64,000 bases of DNA from Gemmata massiliana. Its GTDB lineage: Bacteria > Planctomycetota > Planctomycetia > Gemmatales > Gemmataceae. The notes under the pieces were generated by a model, which was not told the origin of the DNA, did no database searches, and saw nothing but the letters and a program-made list of their open reading frames with translations. Each line of letters opens with the position of its first letter. Position 1 is the first letter of the stretch. Shown here piece by piece: positions 18,780 through 27,586 of the stretch. Location: positions 185,903 through 249,902 of the forward strand of contig HG799471.1 in NCBI GenBank assembly GCA_000531095.1. The letters run 5' to 3'. The translations under genes and the position numbers were made by a program.

Positions 18780-19859
18780 CTACACCGGGTTGGGGTGAAT
18801 CCCCACGGCCTTGCGAACAGTTTGCAACGTGATTTGAGCGAGCGCCCGTGCCCGCTTCGCCCCAGCAACGAGCACTTCCTCCACGAACCCAGGGTCGCGA
18901 GCGAGTTGCTTTCGGCGCTCACGCGCCGCAGCGAAATAGGCGTCGATCTTCGCGAGAAGCTGCGTCTTGGCGTCGCCGTAACCGAACGGCCGCCCGCCGC
19001 GTAGTTCCGCACCCTTCATCGGGTTGCGGTACAGATCGGCCATTTCCGCTTGTTCGGCCGCGGTTGAGAAAAGCTTGTAGAGTGCGAATGCGTTGCACTT
19101 CTCCGGGTTCTTCGGCTCTTCGACCGGCGTCGAATCGGTGACAACACTCATCACCGCGTTCTTGAGCGCCTTCCCCTCGGCGAAGATTTCGATCGTGTTC
19201 CCGTAGCTCTTGCTCATCTTCTGGCCGTCGGTCCCGGGCACAACGGCTGCTTCGTTGTAAACGCCATCGGGAAGCGGGAACACCTCGCCGAATGCGTGAT
19301 TGAATGACCCGGCAATGTCTCGCGTCATTTCGAGGTGTTGTTCCTGATCCTTGCCCACCGGCACGAGGTGCGAGCGGTAGATAAGGATGTCTGCGGCCAT
19401 CAGTATGGGATACGTGAATAACCCGACACTCGCAGTGAGACCGCGCGCGACTTTATCCTTGTACGAGTGGGCACGTTCGAGGAGCCCCATTCCGCTAACC
19501 GTGGAGAAGATCCACGCGAGTTCGCACACTTCCGGCACGTCCGATTGGCGGAAGAAACTGGCTTTTGCGGGGTCGAGTCCGAGTGCGAGGTAGTCGAGGG
19601 CCACGTCACGCACGTTGTCCGCGAGAATCTGCCGTGCGGGTCGGGCCACGATTGATTTGTTCTTGGCCGCGAGTCCGGCTTCTTTTTCTTCGGCTCCGCG
19701 TAGCGATGTGAGGGAGTGATAATCCGCGATGAAGTACAGGCACTCGCCCGAATCCTGCCGCTCGATGTGCTGCTTGATCGCGCCGAAGTAGTTGCCGAGG
19801 TGCAACTTGCCGGACGGCTGCACGCCGCTAAGGATACGCGGGCGGACGGTAACACTCAT
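18780..19859 (-). CDS. trpS: tryptophanyl-tRNA synthetase
   Basis: A 359-residue class I aminoacyl-tRNA synthetase charging tRNA-Trp. The HIGH-equivalent is in GVQPSGKLHLGNYFG, and the KMSKS loop is present as KMSKSYGN. Length is slightly above the usual 330-340. The start at 19859 (MSVTVRPRIL) was chosen over an in-frame codon five residues upstream. The gene ends two bases from the end of the WD40 kinase gene, in a convergent arrangement. Confidence 0.96.
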   Translation of the reverse strand: MSVTVRPRILSGVQPSGKLHLGNYFGAIKQHIERQDSGECLYFIADYHSLTSLRGAEEKEAGLAAKNKSIVARPARQILADNVRDVALDYLALGLDPAKASFFRQSDVPEVCELAWIFSTVSGMGLLERAHSYKDKVARGLTASVGLFTYPILMAADILIYRSHLVPVGKDQEQHLEMTRDIAGSFNHAFGEVFPLPDGVYNEAAVVPGTDGQKMSKSYGNTIEIFAEGKALKNAVMSVVTDSTPVEEPKNPEKCNAFALYKLFSTAAEQAEMADLYRNPMKGAELRGGRPFGYGDAKTQLLAKIDAYFAAARERRKQLARDPGFVEEVLVAGAKRARALAQITLQTVRKAVGIHPNPV

Positions 19860-20007
19860 CACGGAAACTCCCAAACTCGCCGAGGCACTCAGCCGGGCGC
19901 AAGCGTCACGGTCACAAAGCGTGCCGGTGACTGTGCTTGGCCTTTTCTTATCGGCACGGACACGGTTACATTACGGCCGGTTCGGTCCCGAAACCACGGG
20001 TCACGGC

Positions 20008-20805
20008 ATGGATGGCCCCTCCCCGATCCCCGATCCCCACGCACCGGCCGGCTTCGTCGCGCTGAACGATCCGCGACGCACCGAGTTTCTCGTCGAAGCG
20101 CTGAAGGTCGCGCTCCACAACGCCGGCGAGCACCGGTTGTTCCAGTCGGGTAAGCTCCCTGGTCTGTTCCCCGCGCGCACCGGATTAGCGGCCGAAGCTG
20201 CACTTCAAGCGCTGCGTGAGGGTTTACTCGAAACGGTTCGGACGGAAGCGAAGGGCAAGCTGATTACCGAGTGGGTGTGCGCGACGCCGAAAGCGGTCGG
20301 GTACGTCCACGAGCACGATTCACCGCGATCCATTCTGCGCGAGCTGAAGGACGTGCTCCAGGCGACACGCACCGGCGTGCCCGCGTTCATGGAGGAAGCG
20401 AAGGCGGAACTCGCTGCTCTCTCCGCGAACTTCGAGAAGCGCGCGGCCGAAATGCTCGGGCGCCTCGACGACCTCGCGAAGCGCTGTGAAGCGGCCCTGC
20501 GGCGGGCGGAAACCAGCGGGCCAGTGGTGACAGAATCGGTGGGTCGTGTTGTGCCGTGGGCCGTCGACGCACTGGAGTACCTCGATCGACGAACTCAGTC
20601 CGGCGCGACCAGCGACTGCCCGTTGCCGGAACTGTTCCACGCGGTTTGCGTTCGCTGCCCGGAACTGACGCTCCCCGCATTTCACGACGGTGTGAAGCGC
20701 CTCCACGACGTGCGGGCGGTTCGACTCACCCCCACCAGCGCGATCCCGGAACCGGAATACGCCGTGGTGGTAGAGGGGCAGTTGATGTACGCGGTGGGCC
20801 GGTGA
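20008..20805 (+). CDS. hypothetical protein with coiled coil
   Basis: A 265-residue cytoplasmic protein that I do not recognise. The N-terminal half looks like a winged-helix type fold (FLVEALKVAL ... GLLETVRTEAKGKLITEWVCATPKAVGYVHEHDSP). A charged coiled coil follows at about residues 125-180 (EAKAELAALSANFEKRAAEML), then a C-terminal domain with FHAVCVRCPELTLPAFHDGVKRL. ATG 20008 starts the conserved-looking part; upstream in-frame residues overlap the trpS promoter region. It faces rph convergently across a long inverted repeat. Possible DNA-binding role, low confidence. Confidence 0.6.
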   Translation: MDGPSPIPDPHAPAGFVALNDPRRTEFLVEALKVALHNAGEHRLFQSGKLPGLFPARTGLAAEAALQALREGLLETVRTEAKGKLITEWVCATPKAVGYVHEHDSPRSILRELKDVLQATRTGVPAFMEEAKAELAALSANFEKRAAEMLGRLDDLAKRCEAALRRAETSGPVVTESVGRVVPWAVDALEYLDRRTQSGATSDCPLPELFHAVCVRCPELTLPAFHDGVKRLHDVRAVRLTPTSAIPEPEYAVVVEGQLMYAVGR

Positions 20806-20859
20806 GAGCCGATTGACCACGAGAGGCAGAGGGCAGAAGACAGAGGTCAGAAGGCAGAA

Positions 20860-20971
20860 CCGCGGATAACGCAGATTACGCAGATCAGACACCGGGAACA
20901 GCTTAAACACCTACCTGCTATCGTCTGATCTCTGCCTTCTGTCTGATCCGCGTAATCTGCGTTATCCGCGG
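20860..20971. repeat. long inverted repeat, 22-bp perfect arms
   Basis: The left arm 20860-20881 (starting CCGCGGATAACGCAG) is the exact reverse complement of 20950-20971. The outer and inner flanks (GATCAGAC / GTCTGATC and a GGCAGAAG-rich stretch) continue the symmetry imperfectly. It lies between the convergent genes ending at 20805 and 20986 and could terminate both, though it lacks a T-tract. Confidence 0.8.
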
Positions 20972-20985
20972 CTCTTCCTGTTGAA

Positions 20986-21717
20986 TCAGAACGGCCACGC
21001 GGTGCCGAGCACCTTCTTCTGTTCGGCTGTAATTGTGCGGATGCCCGCTTCGCCCAGATCCACGAGCGCATCGAGTTGTTTGCGCGAGAAGGTGGCTTCC
21101 TCGCCGCTCCCCTGCACCTCGATGATCTTCCCGCTACCGGTCATCACGAGGTTCATGTCCACGTCAGCGTCGCGGTCCTCGACGTATTCGAGGTCGAGCC
21201 GCTCCTCGCCGTCAACAAGCCCGACGCTCACGGCCGCGACACTATCCGTCAGCACTTCGGAGACCGGAACGGTCAGCAGCGCCTTGATCGAGTTCACCGC
21301 ATCGACCGCCGCAACGAACGCCCCCGTGATGCTCGCGGTACGAGTGCCGCCATCGGCTTCGAGCACGTCGCAGTCGATCCAGAGCGTGCGTTCGCCGAGT
21401 TTGTCGAGGTTCACGACTGCGCGCAAACTGCGACCGATGAGCCGCTGAATCTCCACGCTGCGCCCGTCGACCTTGCCCGCTTTGTCGCGCGGCTTTCGAG
21501 TGTTCGTGGATCCGGGGAGCATCCCGTACTCCGCGGTGAGCCAGCCCTTCCCCTTCCCGACCAGGAAGTCCGGCACCTTCGGCTCGACACAGCAGGTGCA
21601 GAGAACGGTCGTGCGGCCCATCTTCACGAGGACCGAACCGGGCGCGGGTCGGGTGAACCCGCGCAGAAACGTCAGTTCGCGGAGCGCAGAAGGAGCGCGA
21701 TCATTGGGTCGGGGCAT
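20986..21717 (-). CDS. rph: ribonuclease PH
   Basis: A 243-residue phosphorolytic 3'-5' exoribonuclease that trims tRNA 3' ends. Family stretches are easily seen: GSVLVKMGRTTVLCTCCVE, WLTAEYGMLPGST, the RSVEIQRLIGRSLRAVV phosphate/RNA-binding region, DCDVLEADGGTRTASITGA and the ADVDMNLVMTGSGKIIEVQG strand pair. Length matches the family (about 240). It is transcribed toward the hypothetical gene at 20008, separated by the inverted repeat. Confidence 0.96.
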   Translation of the reverse strand: MPRPNDRAPSALRELTFLRGFTRPAPGSVLVKMGRTTVLCTCCVEPKVPDFLVGKGKGWLTAEYGMLPGSTNTRKPRDKAGKVDGRSVEIQRLIGRSLRAVVNLDKLGERTLWIDCDVLEADGGTRTASITGAFVAAVDAVNSIKALLTVPVSEVLTDSVAAVSVGLVDGEERLDLEYVEDRDADVDMNLVMTGSGKIIEVQGSGEEATFSRKQLDALVDLGEAGIRTITAEQKKVLGTAWPF

Positions 21718-21959
21718 GGAGTTGTTATCCGATCACCGCAGTAGGCGATTTGAAAATAGGTGAGGAATCGAAACCGAGCACCCGTCCGATTAATTACCGG
21801 ACACGAAAACGGACCAAGCGCACTACGCCGAACCTTCTTCCGCTCCGGACACTTTTCGATTTCGGGTTACTGCTGCCGACCGCATTGTAGTGGCGATCCG
21901 GCTGAGCAAACCGCGAATATCTACCTCGGTGGTGTTGCAGAGAACCCGTTCGCAGACCA

Positions 21960-22000
21960 CGCTACACACACCAGCCGGCTTACACCGGCCGTTCACCAAT
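21960..22000. repeat. single arm of the CCGGC repeat family
   Basis: A stretch reading CAGCCGGCTTACACCGGCCG matches one arm of the paired repeats at 27433-27585 and 61034-61147. No partner arm was found nearby. It lies between rph and the AcpH-like gene in a 288-base gap that otherwise shows nothing clear. Confidence 0.5.
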
Positions 22001-22006
22001 GCGTAG

Positions 22007-22612
22007 TCACTTCGGTCGGTTGATCTTGTGCTCGGTCGCGAACGCCATGAGTTCCGGGTAGAAGCCGTGGAAATCGGTCGCGAGGTCGGCGTCGCGTGAG
22101 ATGAGGAGCGGCATCGCATCCGGAAGCCACATCGCGCGATTCGGAATACGCTTCGCGATCACCTTCGAGACGCGCGCGAGCGTGTCCTCGATGCCGTCGA
22201 GAGTGGCGTACCGGTTGAGCCGGTCCTCGTCCACGAACCGACGCATAAAGTCGCTCGCGTCCCCGGGCAGCCCTACCAAATGGTCTTCCAGCACGCGGTA
22301 ACTGCGCGCGGCGAAGGACGGGAGTGTTTCCGCGCTGTAGCGGGTCCACTCGCGCGCGAGGATGTGGTCGTAGTAAATGTCGATCAGGATGCCGCCGAAC
22401 CACCCGAACTCGCGCGACACCCGGCTGATACTGCGGAGCGTGAGCGGGTGCCGGTCCGTGAACCCGTCGATGAGCCGGTGCAGCATGACGCCGCGGAGCA
22501 CGTCGGGCGTGAGACTCGGGAGATCGGGGTTCCGAACGAAGTCGGCCGCGACGCCCCCGGCCATGTCACCGGGGTCACCGTCCGCGAGGTGCAAATGTGC
22601 GAGGAAGTTCAA
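22007..22612 (-). CDS. ACP phosphodiesterase-like protein (DUF479)
   Basis: A 201-residue protein of the AcpH/DUF479 family, which removes the 4'-phosphopantetheine arm from acyl carrier protein. It shows the family start MNFLAHLHLA, the RGVMLHRLIDGFTDRHP segment and GGILIDIYYDHILAREW, whose Asp and His residues form the HD-like metal centre. Length fits (about 195-200). The gene stands alone between two repeat-rich gaps. Enzyme activity is inferred from the family. Confidence 0.88.
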   Translation of the reverse strand: MNFLAHLHLADGDPGDMAGGVAADFVRNPDLPSLTPDVLRGVMLHRLIDGFTDRHPLTLRSISRVSREFGWFGGILIDIYYDHILAREWTRYSAETLPSFAARSYRVLEDHLVGLPGDASDFMRRFVDEDRLNRYATLDGIEDTLARVSKVIAKRIPNRAMWLPDAMPLLISRDADLATDFHGFYPELMAFATEHKINRPK

Positions 22613-22635
22613 CGGTTCCGTCCGGGATGTGAGGG

Positions 22636-22690
22636 AAGAACCTAACCCCCAACCCCTTCCCTAAGAAGGAAGGGGGGAAAGGCCATTGAC
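22636..22690. repeat. CCCCTTCC-CTAAGAA-GGAAGGGG palindrome
   Basis: An intergenic copy of the hairpin found inside the DcuC-like gene: 22653-22675 is essentially identical to the core at 5029-5051, with a similar AACCTAAC leader. It sits upstream of the DUF479 gene and downstream of the ThuA gene. Confidence 0.75.
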
Positions 22691-22766
22691 GCTCGGCGCC
22701 CTCTACCTTTTTAGAAGAAGACGGGGAGTTGGTACGAGGCTGTTTAGGTCTCCCAGTCGTGAACCT

Positions 22767-22837
22767 CCACCCGCTCGTTGGCACTCGCGGTTCGCCCGAA
22801 ATCCTTTGGCGAACCGCGAGTGCCAACGAACGGGTGG
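22767..22837. repeat. 30-bp inverted repeat (CCACCCG family), copy 1
   Basis: Arms 22767-22796 and 22808-22837 are reverse complements with one mismatch and an 11-base spacer. The outer ends read CCACCCG / CGGGTGG and the inner ends GGTTCGCC / GGCGAACC. The same element with compensating changes lies at 29338-29409. It ends 12 bases from the stop of the ThuA gene and could act as its terminator. Confidence 0.8.
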
Positions 22838-22849
22838 GCGCCTGTTCTA

Positions 22850-23758
22850 CTACTTCTTGCTGGGCGTGGCGTCGCCCTTCAGCTCACCGGTCGCCCACTT
22901 CATCCCGCCGAACAGATGCGACTGGAACTTTTCGTCCTTCCACACCTTCGGGTCGTGCCCGAACGACGTGTAGAACACCTTGCCCTTCCCCTCCTCGCGG
23001 CACCACGAGATCGCGTAATCGTTGTCCGGGCGGACGAGGTTCTTACCCGGGTTGAACGAGTCCGCCTCGATGCTGAAGATGATGTGCAGCTTCTCGCGCG
23101 AGTACGGAGCGGGCTTGAAGATGTACATCTCGTCCTGGTAGTCCATCCCGTCCTTGAAGCCGGCCGCGGCCGGGTGCTTCGCGTCCTCGACCTTCACCTT
23201 GATCTTCTGCAACCCCGGCGGGTGCCCCTGGAAGTACGCGCCGATCAGGTCGCCGTACACCGATTCGCCGTACAGGGTGTCGGTGGCGCAGTGCGTGCCA
23301 GCCAGCGCGCCGCCCGCCTTGACCCACTCGCGCAGGTCCGCGAGTTCCTGCTTGTTGACCGGGTTTCCGGTGGTGAAGAACAGCACCACGTCGAAGTTCT
23401 TCAACGTTTCCTTGTTAATGCGCCCGCAGTGTTCCTTGCCCACTGGCTGCTTGGTCGCGCCGCGGAACTTGTCGCTGTACGCTTCCAGCGCGGTGCGCTC
23501 GACGCCCTTGTCCTTCACGATCTGGTCCGGGTCTTCGGTGAACCGGTAGCAGGTCACGTCGAACCCGTTCTTCGGGCCGATCGCCTTCAATACTTCCTCG
23601 GCAGTGTAGACCGAACTGTGCGGGAACCCACCGCAGTGCGTGACGAGCAGCAGGCGCTTGTTGCCCGTTGCTTTTTTCGTGTCTTCGGCCGTAGCACGTG
23701 CGACCGGGCCGAACGCGACGAGGGTCGCGACGGCGAGTAGGAGCGTGAATTTCTTCAT
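22850..23758 (-). CDS. secreted ThuA-domain protein
   Basis: A 302-residue protein with a Sec signal peptide (KKFTLLLAVATLVAFGPVARATA) followed by a ThuA domain, a class I glutamine-amidotransferase-like fold common in planctomycetes and linked to sugar metabolism. Recognisable stretches are LLLVTHCGGFPHSS, DVVLFFTTGNPV, FVGTHCATD-like ALAGTHCATDT and GRVFYTSFGHDP-like GKVFYTSFGHDPKVW. It is probably periplasmic. The reaction is not established for this family; a role in trehalose or related carbohydrate use is inferred from homologues. Confidence 0.9.
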   Translation of the reverse strand: MKKFTLLLAVATLVAFGPVARATAEDTKKATGNKRLLLVTHCGGFPHSSVYTAEEVLKAIGPKNGFDVTCYRFTEDPDQIVKDKGVERTALEAYSDKFRGATKQPVGKEHCGRINKETLKNFDVVLFFTTGNPVNKQELADLREWVKAGGALAGTHCATDTLYGESVYGDLIGAYFQGHPPGLQKIKVKVEDAKHPAAAGFKDGMDYQDEMYIFKPAPYSREKLHIIFSIEADSFNPGKNLVRPDNDYAISWCREEGKGKVFYTSFGHDPKVWKDEKFQSHLFGGMKWATGELKGDATPSKK

Positions 23759-23879
23759 GATCGGGGGAACTCCGCGCGGGAAAGGTGTGAGGCAGGCCCG
23801 ACACGCGGATTGTAAGCGAACCGCACTCTCGTGGCCAAGTAGCTGCTGTCGCTCACCAACACGTATTGGCGACGGGGAC

Positions 23880-24052
23880 TACTGGCGAACCCCGCCCGCA
23901 AGGGCGGCGGGTCATACACAAGGCCAGCGCATGACATCCACCGCCCTTGCGGGCGGGGCTCGCCCGGCGTTGTTGGCGAACCGCGAGTGACAACGAGTGA
24001 GTGCAAGCTACACCCACCGCCCTTGCGGGCGGGGTTCACCATTCAACAGTGG
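23880..24052. repeat. cluster of CCGCCCTTGCGGGCGG palindromes
   Basis: Three copies of a short palindrome with core CCGCCCGCAAGGGCGG or its complement lie at about 23891-23910, 23940-23958 and 24016-24032, each next to GCGAACC/GGTTCGCC-like bits. They fill the 333-base gap between the ThuA and phosphatase genes, which shows no gene. They look like REP-type elements in a small array. Confidence 0.65.
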
Positions 24053-24091
24053 GATTGGCGCCTCCACCCGAATGGTGGAGGCATTGAGGTA

Positions 24092-25390
24092 TCACGTGCG
24101 CTTCACGACGACGAGCGTTCGGTCGTCGGCAGGGGTCGTGCCCGCAGTGAAGAGGGAGTGTGATGCGAGGATCGCTCGGAGGAGCGCGCCGGCACTCGGG
24201 AGGCACGTTTCCAGTTCTTCGTCGATGCGGGCGGAGCCGAACACGTCGCCCTCGGTGTTCACGGCTTCGATCACCCCGTCGGTGAACAGCACCACCTGGT
24301 CGCCCGGCAAGAGCGGGAGCGTTTGCTCCAAGTACACTTCGTCCGGTTTGATCCCGAGCGGGAGCTTCTGCGCGCGGTTCAGCGCGAGCTTGAACCCGTC
24401 GGCACAACGGAGCAGTCGGGGCGGGTTGTGGCCGGCACTGGCATAACTGAGCGTACCGTTCGTCGGGTCGAACACCGCGTAGAACGCGGTCATGAAGCTC
24501 CCCGTCGGCCGGGTGTAGCGCCGAGTCAGGTGGGCGTTCATGTACGTGAGGAACTCGCCCGGACTTTGTGGCGGTTCGGGGCGCGTGTGCGCGATGCTGT
24601 GGGCCACGGCCATCAGTACCGCGGCCGGCGCCCCGTGCCCGCTCGCGTCCGCGATCAGCACGCCGAGCCGGTCGTTCGGGAGCGGGAAGAAGTCGTAGTA
24701 ATCCCCGCCCGCGCGCTTCGCGGTCTGATAGTGGACCGCGACGTCCAGGTTCGGCACCTTCGGCTTCTCGGCCGGGAGCAGCGACTTTTGAATCTCCGCG
24801 ATCGAGCGAAGTTCATAATCGAGGCCGTCGAACGCTTCCTTCACCGCTTGCGACAGCACGACCGTTTGAGTCGCCCGGGCGAACAAGTTGCTGAGTAGCA
24901 CAAGGTCGGCGACGCGCTCGCGCGGGAACGTCGCGGTGTCGTCTCGGGTGATGACGACCATACTCGACGCGACCCCGTGCTCGAAGTGCGGGATCGCGAG
25001 CAGGGAACGCTGACCCACGAGGTATTCTGCCGCGGGGTCGTCGGGATCAATGTTCAGGTTGTCGATGACGCGAGGTTGATCGCCGTAAAGCAGTTGCGCG
25101 AGAATCCCGCCGTGGTGAACCGGGAGCCGGTGTGATTCCTTCCACGGATTGACTGACTCTTTCCACATGCTGTATCGCACAACGCGATACTCGGGGTCGT
25201 GCAACCCTCGGCGCGCGATGGTGAGATGCCGACTCAGAGGGAACAATTGCGAGATCCGCCGCGTGAAGACCGCGTACATCTCCTGCGGGTCGGTAGACCG
25301 GCTGAGTTCGCGCATCACCTCGACACTGACGGCTAAACGAGCACGCCAGTTGCGCGGTTCGGTATCGAAGAAATCGGGTGCCACGGTCAT
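24092..25390 (-). CDS. GAF-PP2C (SpoIIE-type) serine phosphatase
   Basis: A 432-residue regulator with a GAF-like sensor region (about residues 15-185) and a C-terminal SpoIIE/RsbU phosphatase domain. The phosphatase carries the metal-binding stretches GGDYYDFFPL, LGVLIADASGHGAPAAVLMA, LSYASAGHNPPRLL and VVLFTDGVIEAVN. Such enzymes usually dephosphorylate an anti-anti-sigma factor in partner-switching circuits, or oppose Ser/Thr kinases, which are plentiful here. There is no membrane segment, so the protein is cytosolic. No anti-sigma partner is adjacent. Confidence 0.9.
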   Translation of the reverse strand: MTVAPDFFDTEPRNWRARLAVSVEVMRELSRSTDPQEMYAVFTRRISQLFPLSRHLTIARRGLHDPEYRVVRYSMWKESVNPWKESHRLPVHHGGILAQLLYGDQPRVIDNLNIDPDDPAAEYLVGQRSLLAIPHFEHGVASSMVVITRDDTATFPRERVADLVLLSNLFARATQTVVLSQAVKEAFDGLDYELRSIAEIQKSLLPAEKPKVPNLDVAVHYQTAKRAGGDYYDFFPLPNDRLGVLIADASGHGAPAAVLMAVAHSIAHTRPEPPQSPGEFLTYMNAHLTRRYTRPTGSFMTAFYAVFDPTNGTLSYASAGHNPPRLLRCADGFKLALNRAQKLPLGIKPDEVYLEQTLPLLPGDQVVLFTDGVIEAVNTEGDVFGSARIDEELETCLPSAGALLRAILASHSLFTAGTTPADDRTLVVVKRT

Positions 25391-26003
25391 TTGCCGCCTC
25401 CGCGGCTGAGATGCGAGCGACGGTCCGTGTTGTCGAACGGGCGATCCGGATAGGCGAGCATCAGTAGACTCGCGATCGGGACGAAACGCAAGCGTTTCGT
25501 TGCGCTTTCAGCGTTTTTCCCGGCCCACCCTGGAAAACTGTGCGGATTGACGCACGCCGTGAATTGAGGACGACTGGTGTTTTTCTGCTCGCGCCCACTC
25601 CGGCGCGGTCATGTCCCCAATGGTGTCACTCTTCTGGTGCTACGGTCGGGTTGAGGAACCGGTTCACGGGTACCTACCCCCACCCGTCCGGAACCTTAAT
25701 GTCGGAGCATTGTCTCACGAAAAATCGTCGGCGTCCATGAAAATACTACGGCTGTCATTTTAATTTTCGATTGATTCAGTTCACGCCTGAGTAGATTCGG
25801 AAATTCATCACAAGCCGCATTCTCGGCACAATTTACAGCCACTCTCCCGGGGCGAACCGGGGGCGTTCCTTGTAACATAAGCCCAATAGCCGTATAACGA
25901 AGGAAAGATTTGCCCGCCGCGTCGTTCGTGCGGGTTAGTAGTGTTGTGAAGTTCCGCTCAGACGGGGAGCGTCCCTCCCGCGCCACCCCGTGAGGTTCAC
26001 CAG
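25391..26003. other. 613-base gap upstream of hisD, no gene seen
   Basis: This is the divergent region between the phosphatase gene and hisD. It includes an unusually AT-rich stretch (about 25725-25800), where a promoter is likely, but no consensus -35/-10 pair or T-box/attenuator-like structure with a His-codon run was seen. The short open frames lack family features. Confidence 0.5.
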
Positions 26004-27428
26004 ATGCCCGCTCTTAAGCTGCGGCGGATCGATCTCACAGCCAATAATGCCGCGGCTCAGATCGCCAAACTTCGCGACCAGTTCCGCACCGATACGGAGG
26101 TCGTCTCGGCCGCCAGCAAGAAGAAAACACAGGCCGTTTTCGGTGAGGCGCTCCCGCCGGCGCGTGCGGTCGAGCGAATCTGTAACGACGTGCGCGAAAA
26201 GGGACTCGCCGCGGCCCTCAACTACACCGAGCTCTTCGACGGCGTGAAGCTGAAGTCCGACCAGCTCCGCGTCAAGCCCGCGGAACTCGCCGAGGCCCAC
26301 GCGAACGTCGGCGACGACTTCCTCGAAGTCATCCGGCAAATACGCTACAACGTGATGCAGTTCCAGTCGGGGCTGCTCCAGCGCGACGCCGTCATGCCCG
26401 TTTCGGGCAAGCACGAACTTCAGGTCCGGTACCGGGCGCTCAACCGCGTCGGGGTGTACTGCCCCGGCGGGGCCGCGGCGTACCCGTCCACGCTGCTCAT
26501 GACCGTGTGCCCGGCGCAGGTCGCGGGGTGCGAGCAGATCATTGTGTGCATGCCCCCGAACGCGACCGGCGCGTACAACCGCGAGATGCTCGCGACGTGC
26601 CACGAACTCGGGATCACCGAAGTGTACCGGCTCGGTGGTGCCCAGGCGATCGCGGCAATGGCCTACGGCGTCGAAGGGTTGAAGCCGGTCGATATGATCG
26701 TCGGCCCGGGGAATCAGTACGTCGCGCTCGCCAAGAAGCACGTGTTCGGCCAGGTCGCGATCGACTGCATCGCGGGACCGAGCGAAATCGTGGTTCTCGC
26801 GGACGACTCCGCCCACCCGGACTACGTCGCGCTCGATCTCCTCGCGCAAGCCGAACACTCGCCGGGAGTTGCGGTTCTGGTAACATGGTACGAACCGCTC
26901 ATGAACGAGATCCAGGACGCACTCGCGAAGCGGCTCGCGAAGCTGTCGCGTGCGGACCTCGCTAAAGACAGTTTGGAGCGATTCGGCGCGATCGTTCTCG
27001 CCCCGAACAAGGCCGCGGCCGTCGACTGCGTGAACGCGATTGCTCCCGAGCACCTGCACATTCAGACACGCGACCCGGACGCGATCCTCGACGATATCGA
27101 AAGCGCCGGCGCCGTGTTCCTGGGGCCGTTCACCCCGGTCGCGGTGGGCGATTACGCCGCCGGGCCGTCGCACGTGCTCCCGACGGGCGGCACCGCCCGG
27201 TTCGCCAGCGGGCTGAACACCAACGATTTCCGGAAGCGCACGAGCATTTTACGGTTCACGCGCAACGGGTTGAAGGACATCGCCAGCGACGTCATCTTCC
27301 TAGCGAACAAGGAAGGTTTGACCGCGCACGCGGCCAGCGTCGAACTGCGGGCCAACGACAACGGCCCCGCGGCTCGCCCCAAGCCGAAACCGGACAAGGT
27401 GCCGGCTGCCGCTCCCGCGAAGAAATGA
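26004..27428 (+). CDS. hisD: histidinol dehydrogenase
   Basis: A 474-residue enzyme for the last two steps of histidine synthesis (L-histidinol to L-histidine, NAD and zinc). Family marks: YCPGGAAAYPSTLLMT, GPGNQYVALAKKHVFG, IDCIAGPSEIVVLAD, DLLAQAEHSP with its catalytic Glu-His, and the GPFTPVAVGDYAAGPSHVLPT end. An added Pro/Lys-rich tail of about 25 residues follows the family's usual end. It is first in a hisD-hisC-hisB run, with a paired inverted repeat in the hisD-hisC gap. Confidence 0.97.
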   Translation: MPALKLRRIDLTANNAAAQIAKLRDQFRTDTEVVSAASKKKTQAVFGEALPPARAVERICNDVREKGLAAALNYTELFDGVKLKSDQLRVKPAELAEAHANVGDDFLEVIRQIRYNVMQFQSGLLQRDAVMPVSGKHELQVRYRALNRVGVYCPGGAAAYPSTLLMTVCPAQVAGCEQIIVCMPPNATGAYNREMLATCHELGITEVYRLGGAQAIAAMAYGVEGLKPVDMIVGPGNQYVALAKKHVFGQVAIDCIAGPSEIVVLADDSAHPDYVALDLLAQAEHSPGVAVLVTWYEPLMNEIQDALAKRLAKLSRADLAKDSLERFGAIVLAPNKAAAVDCVNAIAPEHLHIQTRDPDAILDDIESAGAVFLGPFTPVAVGDYAAGPSHVLPTGGTARFASGLNTNDFRKRTSILRFTRNGLKDIASDVIFLANKEGLTAHAASVELRANDNGPAARPKPKPDKVPAAAPAKK

Positions 27429-27432
27429 CGGG

Positions 27433-27585
27433 CGAACGGCCGGTGTAAGCCGGCCGGTGGGACGCTCTCCCGCGTCCCCTTTATCCCTGTGACACCCGGT
27501 CCATAAACCGGCCAAATAGCCCACTTAACGAACCAATTCCCCGCCTCGTGCGGGCCTCACCAGCCGGCTCACGCCGGCCGTTTGC
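27433..27585. repeat. paired 28-bp CCGGC inverted repeat between hisD and hisC
   Basis: The left arm 27433-27460 (GCGAACGGCCGGTGTAAGCC...) pairs with the right arm 27558-27585 with a few mismatches, across a 97-base spacer. Its right arm ends two bases before the hisC ATG, so a folded transcript would bury the ribosome binding region. The same pair, with a shorter spacer, is found at 61034-61147. Confidence 0.75.
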
Positions 27586-27586
27586 T

